Shown: positions 36,648 through 37,638 of the stretch, in pieces | Position numbering within the stretch: position 1 is the stretch's first letter | Layout: the number at the start of each line of letters is the position of its first letter | DNA from: Gammaproteobacteria bacterium | GTDB lineage: Bacteria > Pseudomonadota > Gammaproteobacteria > Pseudomonadales > Pseudohongiellaceae | Assembly: GCA_002730035.1 (NCBI GenBank) | Contig: PBYU01000058.1 | Span: forward strand, 5,139 to 42,776 | Reading direction: 5' to 3' | Length of the DNA stretch: 37,638 nt | Notes under the pieces: generated by a model | What the model saw: the letters and a program-made list of their open reading frames with translations, nothing else | Database searches by the model: none | Told to the model about the DNA's origin: nothing | Translations under genes and position numbers: made by a program

Positions 36648-37638
36648 GTGCGACTGGTGCGGCTTGCTTATAGCCTGGGAGTAATGCTTGATAGTTTCAC
36701 GGATGGTTCTCTGCGCGCCGTTGTCATTCCCGGATTGCTCGCCTGCAGTCTAATCTGCGCGCTTCTGTTACGGGACCGCATGAAGTCCACCCATACCCAC
36801 TCAACACTGGCTGATTGCTTGTGGATTGGGACGGGACTGTGTGTTGGATTGACCTGGCACACTCTATGGGCATTTAACGGCCTGTCTGGCGCATTGCCTG
36901 GCGATCTGGAAGGCCGTAACTTGCCTGTGAGCGGAGAGATCATCAGCCTGCCACAGCAAGGTAGGCGGGCGCAGCGCTTTCAGTTTTACATCCATTCCTG
37001 TGATTGCGAATTCGAGCGGCGCCGTATCCTACTTAACTACTATGGCGACGCTTCGCTACAGGTGGGTCAACGCTGGCACTTCACTGTGCGGCTCAATAAG
37101 CCCCGTGGCTATGCAAACCCCGGCACGTTCGATTACGAAGCCTGGCTGTTTCAACAGCGTATTGCAGCGCGAGGTTATGTGCGTCTCAATGCGCCCGCTC
37201 TCTTGACAGGACATAGCACTCAGTCTATTGCCTGGTGGCGTTTTTCTGCGAAGCAGAAGCTACTACAAATCGGCAGCGGACTAGACAGCAATGCAATCGT
37301 CCTCGCCCTGACCCTGGGAGATCGCACTGAACTGGATGCATCTCGATGGGAGCTTTTCAACCAGACAGGGACGAGCCATTTATTCGTTATCTCCGGATTG
37401 CATATTGGCATGGTTGCCGGGCTCTGCTTCTGGTTGGTGAGTGCGCTTCTCTGGTTAAGTCCGGGTGTGAGCGGCAGGCTGCCTCGCCAGAAACTTGCCG
37501 CTTGCGCGGCGCTGCTGTACAGCCTTCTGGCAGGTTTTACGCTACCCACGCAGCGCCTTTATCATGATTGTCATCTTCATGTCTGCTTACTTGAGCCAGC
37601 GGCCAAGCCCGGTGTCGTTGCGTTTCATTGTGGCATTG
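36648..37638 (+). CDS. comEC: ComEC/Rec2 DNA-uptake channel protein, partial and apparently frameshifted
   Basis: The N-terminal ~300 residues are visible; the window ends inside the gene. ComEC forms the inner-membrane channel that carries single-stranded DNA into the cytoplasm during natural transformation. Visible are N-terminal hydrophobic helices, the DUF4131 OB-like region (RPRGYANPGTFDYE-like: NKPRGYANPGTFDYEAWL), and the competence-domain signature TSHLFVISGLHIGM near residues 242-255. The likely start is GTG at 36648 (GGA 8 bases before it), since a stop codon lies just upstream; ATG 36684 is the alternative. After GFTLPTQR (to about 37556) the expected hydrophobic continuation AFIMIVIFMSAYLSQ appears in another frame, consistent with loss of two bases near 37554. 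Confidence 0.85.
   Translation, partial: MRLVRLAYSLGVMLDSFTDGSLRAVVIPGLLACSLICALLLRDRMKSTHTHSTLADCLWIGTGLCVGLTWHTLWAFNGLSGALPGDLEGRNLPVSGEIISLPQQGRRAQRFQFYIHSCDCEFERRRILLNYYGDASLQVGQRWHFTVRLNKPRGYANPGTFDYEAWLFQQRIAARGYVRLNAPALLTGHSTQSIAWWRFSAKQKLLQIGSGLDSNAIVLALTLGDRTELDASRWELFNQTGTSHLFVISGLHIGMVAGLCFWLVSALLWLSPGVSGRLPRQKLAACAALLYSLLAGFTLPTQRLYHDCHLHVCLLEPAAKPGVVAFHCGI

Overview
The window is chromosomal DNA from a gammaproteobacterium, most likely a free-living aerobic member of the Pseudomonadales/Cellvibrionales-like branch. This rests on the gene families and on neighbourhoods known from Pseudomonas: a moxR/DUF58/VWA cluster beside the ~180 kDa NAD-glutamate dehydrogenase, topA-lexA-nagZ in a row, an AddA/AddB-like pair, rne, lolCDE and comEC. 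The species cannot be named from the sequence. Most of the window is core housekeeping DNA. No tRNA, rRNA, CRISPR array, insertion sequence or prophage was seen.

Layout. 1-4050 (minus): moxR, DUF58, DUF4381, VWA, VWA (cut by the window edge), a tightly packed operon with a plausible promoter at 4097-4124. 4266-9393 (plus): NAD-glutamate dehydrogenase and a small glutaredoxin-like protein. 9410-10216 (minus): tatD. 10347-11411 (plus): branched-chain aminotransferase with a possible terminator. 11412-11760: intergenic region holding a good topA promoter. 11761-14442 (plus): topA, convergent with lexA (14482-15090, minus), whose promoter -10 lies inside a textbook SOS box. 15289-15615 (minus): small acidic protein. 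15616-16000: AT-rich gap with nothing convincing in it. 16001-18729 (plus): nagZ, an mscS-type channel and a hypoxanthine-type phosphoribosyltransferase. 18754-26080 (minus): mnmH (selU), AddB-like nuclease and AddA-like helicase-nuclease, joined by 4-base start/stop overlaps. 26155-26766 (plus): DUF1285 protein with a very strong internal Shine-Dalgarno sequence. 26904-28597 (plus): etfB-etfA, sharing a strong bidirectional terminator with the convergent rne (28651-31554, minus). 31555-32582: about 1 kb without a credible gene, probably including a long rne leader. 32583-33263 (plus): divergent stand-alone serine recombinase, the only accessory-looking gene. 33385-36578 (plus): lolC-lolD-lolE. 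36648-end (plus): start of comEC, with an apparent frameshift near 37554.

Functional themes. The moxR operon probably forms a membrane-associated chaperone/VWA system. TopA, LexA and the AddAB-like pair deal with DNA topology, damage response and break repair. EtfAB, glutamate dehydrogenase and the aminotransferase belong to amino-acid and electron-transfer metabolism. NagZ and LolCDE serve the envelope.

No complete undescribed multi-gene system was found. The observations most worth a second look are the possible AUC start of the DUF1285 gene, the recombinase with altered catalytic positions beside a near-palindrome and a long gene-free stretch, the structured rne leader, and the comEC frameshift.
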